Source: Betaproteobacteria bacterium Ga0077527 (GTDB taxonomy: Bacteria; Pseudomonadota; Gammaproteobacteria; Burkholderiales; SG8-41). Taken from it: a DNA stretch of 62,471 nt. A program made the position numbers and the translations under genes. The notes below the pieces were generated by a model, which did not search any database, was not told where the DNA came from, and saw nothing but the letters and a program-made list of their open reading frames with translations. Where the stretch lies: NCBI GenBank assembly GCA_001464815.1, contig LNDW01000012.1:1-62471 (forward strand), given 5' to 3'. Below are positions 1 to 10,199 of this stretch, in pieces (position 1 is the stretch's first letter; each line of letters begins with the position of its first letter).

Positions 1-1757
<1,757 letters not shown>

Positions 1758-1797
1758 GTCTATGCCTCTTTATCTGCGATGTGTTGCGCCGATATTT

Positions 1798-1817
1798 TAT
1801 AACTAATTGATTTTATT
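1798..1817 (+). repeat. AT-rich recurrent motif, copy 1 (IHF-like)
   Basis: TATAACTAATTGATTTTATT lies in the leader of dnaK. It fits the reversed IHF consensus YAANNNNTTGATW exactly (TAACTAATTGATT). Near-identical strings occur at 2537, 56976 and 57925, and on the minus strand at 16161 and 31531. The role is inferred; it could equally be an uncharacterised intergenic repeat. Confidence 0.5.
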
Positions 1818-1855
1818 CAAAAAATTATAAAACTATGACGGCGTTGCTTGTATTC

Positions 1856-1885
1856 AAACTGGGGTTGCGATGATGGTTTTTCAAG
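1856..1885 (-). promoter_or_regulatory. Sigma32-like heat-shock promoter of dnaK
   Basis: Read on the minus strand, CTTGAAA (1879-1885) is followed after 14 bases by CCCCAGTTT (1856-1864). The sigma32 consensus is CTTGAAA, a spacer of 11-16, then CCCCATNT. The -35 is exact and the -10 nearly so. It lies about 100 bases upstream of the dnaK ATG, immediately after the grpE stop, so dnaK can be transcribed apart from grpE. Confidence 0.75.
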
Positions 1886-1894
1886 CGCCGATTT

Positions 1895-2425
1895 TCAGCT
1901 GCCCTTGGCCTTGGCTACAGTGACCAGCGCAGGGCGCACGACTCGATCGTGCAGGACGTAACCCTTCTGCAGCACCGCAACCACGGTATTTGGCTCAGCG
2001 TCGGACTCGATCATGCCGATGGCTTGGTGGCGATGCGGATCGAATTTCAGGCCCAGCGGATGAATCTCGGCGAGTTTGTATTTCTCGAAAGCGGCGGTGA
2101 GCTGCTTCAACGTCAGGTCGGCGCCGCTCTTGAGGCTTTCGACAGTCGCTGTTTCAACCGCAAGCGCCGCCTCAAGGCTGTCCTTGACCGCGAGCAGTTC
2201 GGCGGCGAAACCCTCCACCGCAAACTTGTGTGCGTTGGCGACGTCCTGCGTCGCTCGCTTGCGCATGTTTTCGGTCTCGGCCTTGGCGCGCAGGAAGGCG
2301 TCGAGATGTTCCTGTGCCGTTTGCTCGGCCTTGCGCAGTTGCTCTTCCGTGGTCGGCGCTGCGGCTTCTGCAGCGGGCTGCGTGTTGTCGGCGCCGGTAT
2401 TGGTCGAAGGTGCTTCCTGGGACAT
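1895..2425 (-). CDS. grpE: Nucleotide exchange factor GrpE
   Basis: GrpE releases ADP from DnaK and serves as a thermosensor of the DnaK cycle. The 176-residue product has an acidic disordered N-terminus, a long coiled-coil helix ([20 protein letters not shown] followed by ENMRKRA) and the C-terminal beta domain with [16 protein letters not shown] and [18 protein letters not shown]. The same frame is open to 2518, but the upstream part overlaps the sigma32 promoter, so the start [10 protein letters not shown] at 2425 is chosen. It is 137 bases upstream of dnaK and probably co-transcribed with it. Confidence 0.96.
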   Translation of the reverse strand: MSQEAPSTNTGADNTQPAAEAAAPTTEEQLRKAEQTAQEHLDAFLRAKAETENMRKRATQDVANAHKFAVEGFAAELLAVKDSLEAALAVETATVESLKSGADLTLKQLTAAFEKYKLAEIHPLGLKFDPHRHQAIGMIESDAEPNTVVAVLQKGYVLHDRVVRPALVTVAKAKGS

Positions 2426-2491
2426 GATGTTGGTGACGGATTTCGTGGTTGTGGGGAGAATGCGGAGAACGTAGAAACTGCAACCGAACAC

Positions 2492-2519
2492 ACTTGGGGG
2501 TGACCCCTGTGAATTCAAG
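2492..2519 (-). promoter_or_regulatory. Sigma32-like heat-shock promoter of grpE
   Basis: On the minus strand CTTGAAT (2513-2519) is followed by 12-13 bases and CCCCCAAGT (2492-2500), close to CTTGAAA-N11-16-CCCCATNT. Transcription would start near 2485, about 60 bases before the grpE ATG at 2425. This rules out the longer reading of grpE. Confidence 0.72.
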
Positions 2520-2536
2520 GGTTTCGGGGAAATATT

Positions 2537-2556
2537 TATAACTTATTGATTTTTTG
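2537..2556 (+). repeat. AT-rich recurrent motif, copy 2 (IHF-like)
   Basis: TATAACTTATTGATTTTTTG lies between the grpE promoter and the divergent methyltransferase. TAACTTATTGATT matches the reversed IHF consensus YAANNNNTTGATW without mismatch. It is nearly identical to the copy at 1798. Confidence 0.5.
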
Positions 2557-2567
2557 AATTTTATTTT

Positions 2568-3536
2568 ATGGACCCAGCGGAATTTCAATCAAGCCCCGAT
2601 GCCGTGGGGATGTCCCGACGGCGTCTTCTCGGCGCAGCGGCCTGCGGCCTGGTTTTGCCCGCCGCACTGCCTCGTCTTGCGGGGGCCGAGGTGCCAGCGC
2701 GGCTGCTTGCCGGTGGCGCCAGCTTGACCGCGCAGGGCGCAGCGGTGCAGCGCGCGCTGCACCAGATCATCGACCTGCCGCGGGTGTTTGATGATCCGCT
2801 GGCTGTGGCGATGCTCGGTGCGGATGCGGCGCCGTCGTTGCAGGCCGCGGCAGACCGTCCGTCACCCGGTCTGCGTGCCTATATTGCGATGCGCAGCCGC
2901 CATGCAGAGGACCGGCTGGCCGAGGCCGTGCGGCGCGGGGTGCACCAGTACGTGCTGCTCGGCGCCGGCCTCGACAGTTTTGCCTGCCGTAATCCGCATC
3001 CCGGCCTGCGCGTATTCGAGGTCGACCATCCGGCGACACAACAATGGAAGCGCCGGCGCCTCGCCGATGCCGGCATCGCCGCCCCGGTATCAATGAACTT
3101 CGTGCCCGTGGATTTCGAAAGCCAGCGCCTCGACCGGCAGCTCACACTGCACGGTTTCCGTTTCGACAAACCGGCGTTCTTCTCGATGCTGGGTGTGGTC
3201 ATCTATATCAGCGAAGAAGCGCTCGAGCAGACGCTGCGCGTGGTTGCCGCATGTGCGCCGGGCAGCGGCCTGACTTTCAGCTTTACGCTGCCCGCGCATC
3301 GCCTTGGAGATGCGGCGCGTGCTGCGCGTGAACGCTCGATGGCCGCAGTGGCGAAGCTTGGCGAGCCGTGGATCACCTTTCTGGAGCCTGAGGCACTGCC
3401 ATCGCGGCTGCACGCCGCCGGTTTCAGTGCCGTTGAACTGCTGGATGGCGAGGCCGGCAACCGGCTCTACTTTGCCGGCCGCAGCGACGGGCTGAGGCTG
3501 GCCGGCAGCGCGCAGATGGCGACGGCCTGGATCTAG
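2568..3536 (+). CDS. Class I SAM-dependent methyltransferase (leucine carboxyl methyltransferase/TIGR00027-like) with a Tat-like N-terminus
   Basis: The body of this 322-residue protein resembles the TIGR00027/LCM methyltransferase family. It has the SAM-binding loop YVLLGAGLDSFACR at about 128-141, the acidic motif EVDHPATQ at 151-158, and FFSMLGVVIYISEEALEQTL later on. Substrates of this family are mostly unknown. Ahead of the family domain sits SRRRLLG (16-22) and a hydrophobic alanine-rich stretch ending LAGA at 40, which looks like a twin-arginine signal. No good ribosome site precedes the ATG at 2568, and ATG at 2610 is a possible alternative that still keeps the SRRR segment. It is the only plus-strand gene inside the hrcA-hemH-grpE-dnaK cluster, suggesting a later insertion. 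Confidence 0.8.
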   Translation: MDPAEFQSSPDAVGMSRRRLLGAAACGLVLPAALPRLAGAEVPARLLAGGASLTAQGAAVQRALHQIIDLPRVFDDPLAVAMLGADAAPSLQAAADRPSPGLRAYIAMRSRHAEDRLAEAVRRGVHQYVLLGAGLDSFACRNPHPGLRVFEVDHPATQQWKRRRLADAGIAAPVSMNFVPVDFESQRLDRQLTLHGFRFDKPAFFSMLGVVIYISEEALEQTLRVVAACAPGSGLTFSFTLPAHRLGDAARAARERSMAAVAKLGEPWITFLEPEALPSRLHAAGFSAVELLDGEAGNRLYFAGRSDGLRLAGSAQMATAWI

Positions 3537-3562
3537 CGGGGCGGGCCCCGAGGAATCGGTTT

Positions 3563-4654
3563 CTAGTTTTTTGCGCCGAGGCCGAGCGCCCGCTCACGCG
3601 AGGCCTGCAGGTCTTCTGCTGCCGCTGGTGGGTCCCAGCCGAGCAGGTTTTTCATCACCAGATCGGTCATGGCGTGTATCCAGTCATCACGTTCGTTGAG
3701 GCAGGGGATGTAGTGCAGTTCCTTGCCGCCAGCCTTGAGGAACTCGCCTTTGGCCTCGATCGCGATTTCTTCCAGCGTTTCCAGACAATCGGAGACAAAG
3801 CCGGGACAGGCGACATCGACACGTGCATTTTTTTTGAGTGCAAGGTCCTTGATCACTTCTGCAGTGTACGGCTTCAACCATTCTGCCGGGCCGAAACGTG
3901 ACTGGAAGGTGATGGAATAAAAGCCGGGCTTGAGGCCGATCTGTTCGGCGATCAGGCGTCCGGTTTTCAGGCACTCGCAGTGGTAGGGATCGCCCAGTTC
4001 AAGCGTGCGCTTCGGCACACCGTGGAAACTCAGCACCAGATGGTCGCCGCGGCCGTTCTTGAACCAGTAGTCCTGGATCGCCTGTGCCGACGCCTTGATG
4101 TAACCCTCGTGGTCATGGAAGCTGCGCACCGTGCGCAGCGCCGGCTGGTTGCGCATCGCGCCGATCACATCAAAGGCTTCCTTGAACACGGTGCCGGTGG
4201 TGCTGGCTGAATACTGCGGGTACAGCGGCAGCAGCAGGATGCGCTCGCAGCCCTGCGCCTTCAGAGCTTCGAGTTTTTCGCGGATCGATGGTTTGCCGTA
4301 GCGCATCGCGTAGTCAATGACATGCGGCTGTTTCAGTTCCTCGCCGAGATAACCCTGCAGCAGCCGGGCCTGTTGCGCGGTGTGCTGCACCAGCGGCGAA
4401 CCTTCGCGGGTCCACACCTGTGCGTAACGCCCGGCAGAGGCCTTGGGGCGAGTGGTCAGCACAAACAGGTTGAGGATCAGCCACCATACCGGTCTCGGTA
4501 TCTCGACCACGTACGGATCGGAGAGGAATTCACGCAGGTAGCGGCGCACCGCCTGCGGTGTCGGTGCGTCCGGCGAGCCGAGGTTGACCAGCAGGATGCC
4601 GGTTTTTGGTGTGCGGCCGTGTACGAACGGCGGTTCCTTGGAAAATGGTCCCAT
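3563..4654 (-). CDS. hemH: Ferrochelatase
   Basis: Inserts Fe2+ into protoporphyrin IX, the last step of protoheme synthesis, at the cytoplasmic face of the membrane. It is 363 residues, normal for the family. TGILLVNLGSPDAP opens the first domain. The catalytic histidine lies in LSFHGVPKRTLELGDPY (His211), and the metal-site region includes QSRFGPAEWLKPYT. The C-terminal domain has ACPGFVSDCLETLEEI. It follows hrcA by 33 bases on the same strand and is probably co-transcribed with it. It converges with the methyltransferase at 3536. Confidence 0.97.
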   Translation of the reverse strand: MGPFSKEPPFVHGRTPKTGILLVNLGSPDAPTPQAVRRYLREFLSDPYVVEIPRPVWWLILNLFVLTTRPKASAGRYAQVWTREGSPLVQHTAQQARLLQGYLGEELKQPHVIDYAMRYGKPSIREKLEALKAQGCERILLLPLYPQYSASTTGTVFKEAFDVIGAMRNQPALRTVRSFHDHEGYIKASAQAIQDYWFKNGRGDHLVLSFHGVPKRTLELGDPYHCECLKTGRLIAEQIGLKPGFYSITFQSRFGPAEWLKPYTAEVIKDLALKKNARVDVACPGFVSDCLETLEEIAIEAKGEFLKAGGKELHYIPCLNERDDWIHAMTDLVMKNLLGWDPPAAAEDLQASRERALGLGAKN

Positions 4655-4687
4655 GCGTGTTCCGAAACAGTGAGGGGAAGGCAGCGC

Positions 4688-5740
4688 TCAGCGCTGCGTC
4701 AGTGCGCTGGAAAGCAGCTTGGCAGTGATATCGACGATCGGGATCACCCGCTCGTAGGCCATGCGCGTCGGGCCGATCACGCCGACGGTGCCGACCACCT
4801 TGCCGTCAACCTCGTACGGCGCGGTGACCACGCTGCATTCGTCGAGCGGCTGCAGCCCGGCTTCGCCACCGATGAAGATCTGCACACCCTGGGCGCGGCT
4901 GGACTGGTCGAGCAGCTGCAGCAGCGAGGTGCGGCGCTCGAACAGGTTGAACAGGTCGCGCAGCTTGCCCATGTTCGATGAAAGGTCGTCGATGCCGAGC
5001 AGGTTTATCTCCCCCGAGATCACCACGTCCTCGGCGCCGTCGCTGACCGCCTGGTCGCCGGCATTGAGCGCGGCGGCCATCAACTGTGCTACATCCTCGC
5101 GCAGCTGGCGCAACTCGTTCTGGATTCGGCGTCGGATGTCCTCGAAGGTGCAGCCAGCGAAATTCTGGTTGAGGAAATTCGCCGCTTCGGTCAGTTCCGA
5201 AGGGCTGTAGGCTTTTTCGGTGTGGATGATGCGGTTCTGCACATCGCCGTCTGCGGTGACCAGGATCAGCAGGATGCGCTTGTCGGCAAGCCGCAGGAAT
5301 TCGACGTGGCGGAAGCCGCTGCTCCGCCGTGGCGTCACCACCACGCCGGCGAAATGGGTCAGATCGGACAGCACATGCGAGGCGGAGGCCACCAGCTTCT
5401 GCGTGTTGTCGACCTGCAGCTGGCCTTCGAGCTGGTTGATCTCGAGGCGGTCGAGCGGCTTCACGGTGAGCAGCGTATCGACAAAAAAGCGGTAGCCGCG
5501 CGCCGTCGGGATGCGGCCGGCGGAGGTGTGCGGGCTGGCGATGAAGCCCATTTCCTCGAGGTCCGCCATCACATTGCGGATGCTCGCCGGCGACAGGTCG
5601 AGGCCGGAAAATTTGGACAGCGCACGCGAGCCCACGGGCTGGCCGTCGGCTATGTAACGCTCGACCAGTGTTTTCAGCAGCAGCTGCGCGCGATCGTTCA
5701 GCGTGCTTGAGGCATGCGTGTTGTGGTGTTCATGAGACAT
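4688..5740 (-). CDS. hrcA: Heat-inducible transcription repressor HrcA
   Basis: HrcA represses groESL-type heat-shock operons by binding CIRCE elements and is kept active by GroEL. The 350-residue product has an N-terminal winged helix ([20 protein letters not shown] then [12 protein letters not shown], and [16 protein letters not shown]), a GAF-like middle domain and the C-terminal [22 protein letters not shown]. The frame is open to 5803; ATG at 5740 (MSHEHHN) is preferred, and ATG at 5749 is equally possible. No CIRCE palindrome was seen in this window, so its targets lie elsewhere, while grpE and dnaK here carry sigma32-like promoters. It is divergent from nadK. Confidence 0.96.
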   Translation of the reverse strand: MSHEHHNTHASSTLNDRAQLLLKTLVERYIADGQPVGSRALSKFSGLDLSPASIRNVMADLEEMGFIASPHTSAGRIPTARGYRFFVDTLLTVKPLDRLEINQLEGQLQVDNTQKLVASASHVLSDLTHFAGVVVTPRRSSGFRHVEFLRLADKRILLILVTADGDVQNRIIHTEKAYSPSELTEAANFLNQNFAGCTFEDIRRRIQNELRQLREDVAQLMAAALNAGDQAVSDGAEDVVISGEINLLGIDDLSSNMGKLRDLFNLFERRTSLLQLLDQSSRAQGVQIFIGGEAGLQPLDECSVVTAPYEVDGKVVGTVGVIGPTRMAYERVIPIVDITAKLLSSALTQR

Positions 5741-5860
5741 GAAATTCATTTTACACAAAAATGACCGCGCTCCAGCGCTCGCCTGATACGAGCGCCAGTG
5801 CATTGTTTCTTATGGGTTTACGGCTGCGCGATCACGGGGGAATTGTGGTTTAATCGAAGC

Positions 5861-6742
5861 ATGTCTGTTGCATTTCCCACTGTTGCGCTGATCGGCAAAT
5901 ACAAGACACCGGAGATTGCCGCGCCGGTGATGAAGCTCGCGCGCTTTCTCGAGCAGCGTGGTGTCAAGGTGCTCCTTGACCGTCTTACAGCCGCTCATGT
6001 GGCCGATTGTCCCTTCGAGGTGCTGCTCCTTGAGGACCTCGGCCGAGAGGCTGATCTGGCCATCGTGCTCGGCGGTGATGGCACCATGCTCAACATCGCA
6101 CGCACCTTCGCGCCGTACGAGGTGGCGCTGGTCGGCATCAATCAGGGGCGGCTCGGCTTTCTCACCGACATTTCCTTCGACACCATGTTCGAGACGATCA
6201 GCGCGATCCTCGACGGACATTACGTCACTGAAGAGCGCATGTTGTTGCAGTCCGAGGTGTGGAGCGGCGGCAACAGCACGCAGGAGCAGGTGTTCGATGT
6301 GCTCGCCTTCAATGATGTGGTGGTGTCCAAGGGGTTCAAGGGCGGGCTGGTCGATATCGAAGTGCGCATCGACGGGCAGTTCATTTACAACCAGCGTTCC
6401 GACGGCCTGATCGTCGCCACGCCGACCGGTTCCACGGCCTATGCCCTGTCCGCCGGCGGGCCGATCGTGCATCCTTCGCTTTCGGTGATGGCGCTGGTGC
6501 CGGTGTCACCACACACGTTGTCCAACCGGCCGATCGTGATCAGTGCCGACAGCACCGTTGAAATCGTGGTGCGCAGCGCCGACGATCCGCGCGCCCATTT
6601 TGACAGCCATTCACATTTTGACCTGCGAGAAGGCGACCGTGTCGTGGTGCGCCGTTACCGCCACCAGATCAAGCTGCTGCACCCTGTCGGCCACAGCTAC
6701 TACGCGATGCTGCGCGAGAAGCTGAACTGGAATCGTGACTGA
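5861..6742 (+). CDS. nadK: NAD kinase
   Basis: Phosphorylates NAD to NADP with ATP or polyphosphate in the cytoplasm. The 293-residue protein has the signature LGGDGTMLN (GGDG at 71-74), the LAFNDVVVSKG motif and PTGSTAYALSAGGPIVHP. The frame is open upstream to 5798, but MSVAFPTVALIGKY at 5861 matches the usual family N-terminus. It lies 18 bases before recN, the common betaproteobacterial order, and is divergent from hrcA. Confidence 0.97.
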   Translation: MSVAFPTVALIGKYKTPEIAAPVMKLARFLEQRGVKVLLDRLTAAHVADCPFEVLLLEDLGREADLAIVLGGDGTMLNIARTFAPYEVALVGINQGRLGFLTDISFDTMFETISAILDGHYVTEERMLLQSEVWSGGNSTQEQVFDVLAFNDVVVSKGFKGGLVDIEVRIDGQFIYNQRSDGLIVATPTGSTAYALSAGGPIVHPSLSVMALVPVSPHTLSNRPIVISADSTVEIVVRSADDPRAHFDSHSHFDLREGDRVVVRRYRHQIKLLHPVGHSYYAMLREKLNWNRD

Positions 6743-6760
6743 TTCTGGTGCCCGCGCCAA

Positions 6761-8500
6761 ATGCTCCAGCGACTGATCATCCGGGATTTTGTCATTGTCG
6801 AGCAGCTCGAGCTCGAGTTTGCCGGCGGCTTTACCGTGCTCACCGGCGAAACCGGCGCCGGCAAATCCATTCTGATTGATGCCCTGGCGCTGACGCTGGG
6901 CGAGCGTGCCGATGCCATCACGGTGCGTCAGGGTGCCGCGCGTGCCGACATCACTGCGGAGTTCGACATCAGCGGCATCCGGGCGCTGCAGTCCTGGCTG
7001 GCCGACAGCGATCTGGCCGGCGACGAGGGTGTCTGCCTGCTGCGGCGCGTGGTGGAATCCTCGGGGCGTACCCGCGGTTTCATCAACGGTCATGCCGCCA
7101 CGGCGGCCCAACTGCGCGAGGCTGCCGACCATCTGATTGACATCCACGGCCAGCATCAGCACCAGTCGCTGAGCCGTGCGGCGACACAGCGTGCGCTGCT
7201 CGACGCCTATGGCGGGCTGGAGGCGCAGGCCGCTGCGGTTGCGGAGGCCTGGCGCGACTGGCAGCGCCGGCGCGAGGAGCGGCTGGCTTTCGAGGGTAAC
7301 GCCGCGGCGATCAGCACCGAACGTGAGCGCCTGGAATGGCAGTTGCAGGATCTTGATGCGCTGAAACTCGCGCCTGGTGAATGGGCGGTGGTTGGTGCCG
7401 AACACGGACGCCTGGCAAATGCGGCGAGCCTGATTGAGGCGGCGCAGGCCGGTGTGGAAGCGTTGTCCGAAGGCGAGGGCGCGGCGCTGGAGCAGGTTGA
7501 TGCGGTGATCGCGCGGCTGCAGCCCCTGTTGCCGCATGATGCGCGTCTCCAGGACACTCTTGATGCGCTGGAGCCGGCGCGTATCCAGTTACAGGAAGCC
7601 TCCAGTTCGCTGCGCCGTTATGGCGAGCGCGCCGACCTTGATCCGCAGCGTTTGCGCGAGGTCGAGCGGCGCCTTGAGGCCTTGCATGACGCTGCGCGCA
7701 AATACCGCGTCGAGCCGGAGGCGCTGCCGCAGCTTGCCGAGCATACGCGGGTGCGTCTGGCCGAACTCGGCGCCGGCGGAGATCCCGAAACACTGCGCCG
7801 CCGCGAAAGCGAGGCCGAAGCAGCCTGCCGCGAGGCCGCAAAAAAATTGACTGCCGGGCGTCGCAAGGCCGCAACCAGACTCGGCGAAGCGGTGACCGCA
7901 GGCATGCAGGAGCTGGCGATGAAGGGCGGCGTATTTGCGGTCGCGCTGGAGCCGCTGGAGATTCCTGCGGCACACGGACTGGAGCAGGTCGAGTTCCGAG
8001 TTGCGCCGCATGCTTCGATGACACCACAGCCGGTGTCCAAAACAGCTTCCGGCGGCGAGTTGTCGCGGCTGTCGCTGGCGATCCAGACCGTGCTGTCACG
8101 TGTGGCGAAAGTGCCGACGCTGATTTTTGACGAGGTCGATGTCGGCATTGGCGGTGGTGTCGCTGAAATCGTCGGCCGCATGCTGCGTGAGCTTGGCGAG
8201 CGCCACCAGGTGATGTGTATTACCCACCTGCCACAGGTTGCGGCGGGAGCCGACAATCAGTGGCAGGTCAGCAAGGTGAGCCGGGGCGGCAAACCGTCCT
8301 CGGCGGTGATCGCCCTGGATGAGGCGGCCAGAGTTGAGGAAATCGCACGTATGCTTGGCGGCGTCAAAATCACCGCGACCACACGTCAGCATGCAGCGGA
8401 ATTGCTGCAGCAATCAGTGCAAAGCACCACCGAGCAGAATAAAAAAGGCGGCAAAAAACGGCAAGTGCGGAAGGCAAGCGGGAGGACGGGCGATGGCTGA
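6761..8500 (+). CDS. recN: DNA repair protein RecN
   Basis: SMC-like ATPase that acts at double-strand breaks in recombinational repair. The 579-residue protein (family about 555) has Walker A GETGAGKS at 29-36 and a long coiled-coil middle section rich in Arg, Glu and Ala. The ABC signature is in SGGELSRLSLAIQ, Walker B is LIFDEVDVGIGG near 455-465, and CITHLPQVAA follows. The tail after about residue 555 (KKGGKKRQVRKASGR) is basic and beyond the usual length. It overlaps the next gene by 8 bases. Confidence 0.97.
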   Translation: MLQRLIIRDFVIVEQLELEFAGGFTVLTGETGAGKSILIDALALTLGERADAITVRQGAARADITAEFDISGIRALQSWLADSDLAGDEGVCLLRRVVESSGRTRGFINGHAATAAQLREAADHLIDIHGQHQHQSLSRAATQRALLDAYGGLEAQAAAVAEAWRDWQRRREERLAFEGNAAAISTERERLEWQLQDLDALKLAPGEWAVVGAEHGRLANAASLIEAAQAGVEALSEGEGAALEQVDAVIARLQPLLPHDARLQDTLDALEPARIQLQEASSSLRRYGERADLDPQRLREVERRLEALHDAARKYRVEPEALPQLAEHTRVRLAELGAGGDPETLRRRESEAEAACREAAKKLTAGRRKAATRLGEAVTAGMQELAMKGGVFAVALEPLEIPAAHGLEQVEFRVAPHASMTPQPVSKTASGGELSRLSLAIQTVLSRVAKVPTLIFDEVDVGIGGGVAEIVGRMLRELGERHQVMCITHLPQVAAGADNQWQVSKVSRGGKPSSAVIALDEAARVEEIARMLGGVKITATTRQHAAELLQQSVQSTTEQNKKGGKKRQVRKASGRTGDG

Positions 8501-9200
8501 AATCAAGGCGCTGGTATTCGATGTGTTTGGTACCGTTGTCGATTGGCATGGTTCGGTGGCACGTGAAGTGCGTGTGCTGGCTCGGCAGAAGGGCCTGCGC
8601 ATCAATGCGGTGAAGTTTGCCCGCGCCTGGCGCGGCGGCTACCGGCCGGCGATGGACCGGGTGCGCAGCGGCGAGACTGCTTTCGCCAAGATCGATGTGA
8701 TGCATCGCGCGATCCTCGAAGACGTGCTGGCTCAGTTTCGTGTCACCGCGCTGTCCGAGGCGGAGAAGTTCCACCTCAACCGTGTATGGCACCGCCTCAA
8801 GCCGTGGCCGGATACGGTGCGCGGGCTGAAGCGCCTGAAATCGAAGTTCGTGATTTCCACGCTGTCCAACGGCAATACCGGTCTGCTCGTCAACATGGCA
8901 AAAAATGGCGGGCTGCCCTGGGACTGTGTGTTGTCCTCCGACACCTTCGGTCATTTCAAGCCCGATCCAGAAATGTACCTGGGTGCCGCAGACCGGCTCG
9001 ACGTCAAGCCTGAAGAGCTGATGATGGTGGCCTCGCACAAGCACGACCTGCGTGCGGCTGCGAAAAACGGGCTGAAGACGGCGTTCATCCAGCGCCCGCA
9101 TGAGTACGGACGCAACAACAATCCCGACCTCGCGCCGGAGGCGGAGTTCACGTACAACGCTTCGAGTTTCCTGGATCTGGCGGAACAGCTGGGTTGCTGA
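8493..9200 (+). CDS. HAD-superfamily hydrolase, haloacid dehalogenase type II-like
   Basis: The 235-residue protein carries the HAD motifs of the 2-haloacid dehalogenase branch. The nucleophile is Asp10 in LVFDVFGTVVDW, motif II is LSNGN (125-127), the motif III lysine is in FGHFKPDPEMY (Lys156), and motif IV is the less typical ASHKHDLRAAAKNG. Members hydrolyse C-halogen or phosphate bonds; the substrate here is not predictable. ATG at 8493 overlaps the recN stop by 8 bases and has GGAGGA at 8481-8486, so it is translationally coupled to recN. It separates recN from fur, which are often adjacent in relatives. Confidence 0.88.
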   Translation: MAEIKALVFDVFGTVVDWHGSVAREVRVLARQKGLRINAVKFARAWRGGYRPAMDRVRSGETAFAKIDVMHRAILEDVLAQFRVTALSEAEKFHLNRVWHRLKPWPDTVRGLKRLKSKFVISTLSNGNTGLLVNMAKNGGLPWDCVLSSDTFGHFKPDPEMYLGAADRLDVKPEELMMVASHKHDLRAAAKNGLKTAFIQRPHEYGRNNNPDLAPEAEFTYNASSFLDLAEQLGC

Positions 9201-9215
9201 TCGGCGGCGGACTGC

Positions 9216-9647
9216 TCAGCCGCCCTTGCGGTTCGCGCAGTCCTTGCGGGTGCAGTCGGCGTAGATGTGCAGCGAGTGGTCGGTGATGCGGAAGCCGCGG
9301 TCCTCGGCAACCTTTTCCTGGCGCTTTTCGATCTCGGCGTCGTAGAACTCTTCGACATGGCCGCATTGCAGGCAGACCAGATGGTCATGGTGGCTGCCGC
9401 GGTTCAGTTCAAAAACCGCCTTGCCGGATTCGAAATGGTGGCGTTTGAGCAGCCCCGCCTGCTCGAACTGGGTGAGCACGCGGTAGACCGTGGCGAGCCC
9501 GGTATCGGTGCCTTCCTCGACCAGTTTTTTGTAAACGTCTTCCGCGGCGAGGTGGCGGACGGCGCTTTTCTCGAACAGCTCAAGGATGCGCAGCCGTGGA
9601 AGCGTGGCCTTGAGGCCGATGGTCTTCAGGTGTTCCGGGGAAGTCAT
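9216..9647 (-). CDS. fur: Ferric uptake regulator Fur
   Basis: Iron-responsive repressor that binds Fur boxes when loaded with Fe2+. The 143-residue protein has an N-terminal winged helix ([15 protein letters not shown], then [12 protein letters not shown] and [18 protein letters not shown]). The metal motif HHDH is at 86-89, CxxC at Cys92/Cys95, and a second pair is at Cys132/Cys137. It is divergent from bamE, the classic fur-bamE-dapB arrangement of beta- and gammaproteobacteria, and converges with the HAD gene with 15 bases between stops. Confidence 0.97.
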   Translation of the reverse strand: MTSPEHLKTIGLKATLPRLRILELFEKSAVRHLAAEDVYKKLVEEGTDTGLATVYRVLTQFEQAGLLKRHHFESGKAVFELNRGSHHDHLVCLQCGHVEEFYDAEIEKRQEKVAEDRGFRITDHSLHIYADCTRKDCANRKGG

Positions 9648-9788
9648 CGTCAGCGGGATGTTTGAGCGAAGGTATTGTGCGTTCAGATGAGTTGTTCTCG
9701 GCTATGATAACAGCAATTTTCGGGGGGCTTTCCGCCCTGTTGTCGCCATTCGAGTCTGGTTTTTCTGCAATATTTGACGGGCTTTTTG

Positions 9789-10199
9789 ATGAATGTCTTG
9801 ATGAATTTCCCGGGTAGGGCTTTCGCGGCCCTGGTGATTTTTGCGCTTGCGGGCTGCAGCAATGTGCCGATGCTGCCGTCACTGCAGCCGTACCGCATCG
9901 ATGTGCAGCAGGGCAACCTGATCAGCCAGGACATGTTGTTGAAGCTGAAGCCCGGCATGTCCCGCAGCCAGGTGCGCTTTGCGCTGGGCACCCCGCTGGT
10001 GGTTGATCCCTTCCGCAACGACCGCTGGGATTATTTCTACATGCTGCACAAGGCGGGGACGCTGGCCGAACGGCGGGTGGTTACTGTGGTGTTCAAGGGC
10101 GACGAGCTGCTGCGCATTGAGGGTGATGTGGCGCCTGCGGCTGCCGAGGCCAGGCCGGAAACCGGCAGGCCGCAACAAGGCAAGGTGGAGCAAAAATGA
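9789..10199 (+). CDS. bamE: Outer-membrane assembly lipoprotein BamE (SmpA/OmlA)
   Basis: Lipoprotein subunit of the Bam complex that inserts beta-barrel proteins in the outer membrane. The N-terminal signal ends in the lipobox ALAGC. The BamE fold shows [40 protein letters not shown] and [12 protein letters not shown]. The length is 136 residues. Two in-frame ATGs (9789, 9801) and a TTG at 9774 are possible starts; 9789 is chosen. Its stop overlaps the dapB start as ATGA. Confidence 0.93.
   Translation: MNVLMNFPGRAFAALVIFALAGCSNVPMLPSLQPYRIDVQQGNLISQDMLLKLKPGMSRSQVRFALGTPLVVDPFRNDRWDYFYMLHKAGTLAERRVVTVVFKGDELLRIEGDVAPAAAEARPETGRPQQGKVEQK

Noticed and set aside
4655..5860. CIRCE element expected near hrcA
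   Set aside because: No TTAGCACTC-N9-GAGTGCTAA or close variant was found here or before grpE and dnaK.
9648..9788. Possible Fur box or strong promoter between fur and bamE (TATGATAAC near 9703)
   Set aside because: Only a partial match to the 19-base Fur box, and no -35 at a proper distance could be assigned.
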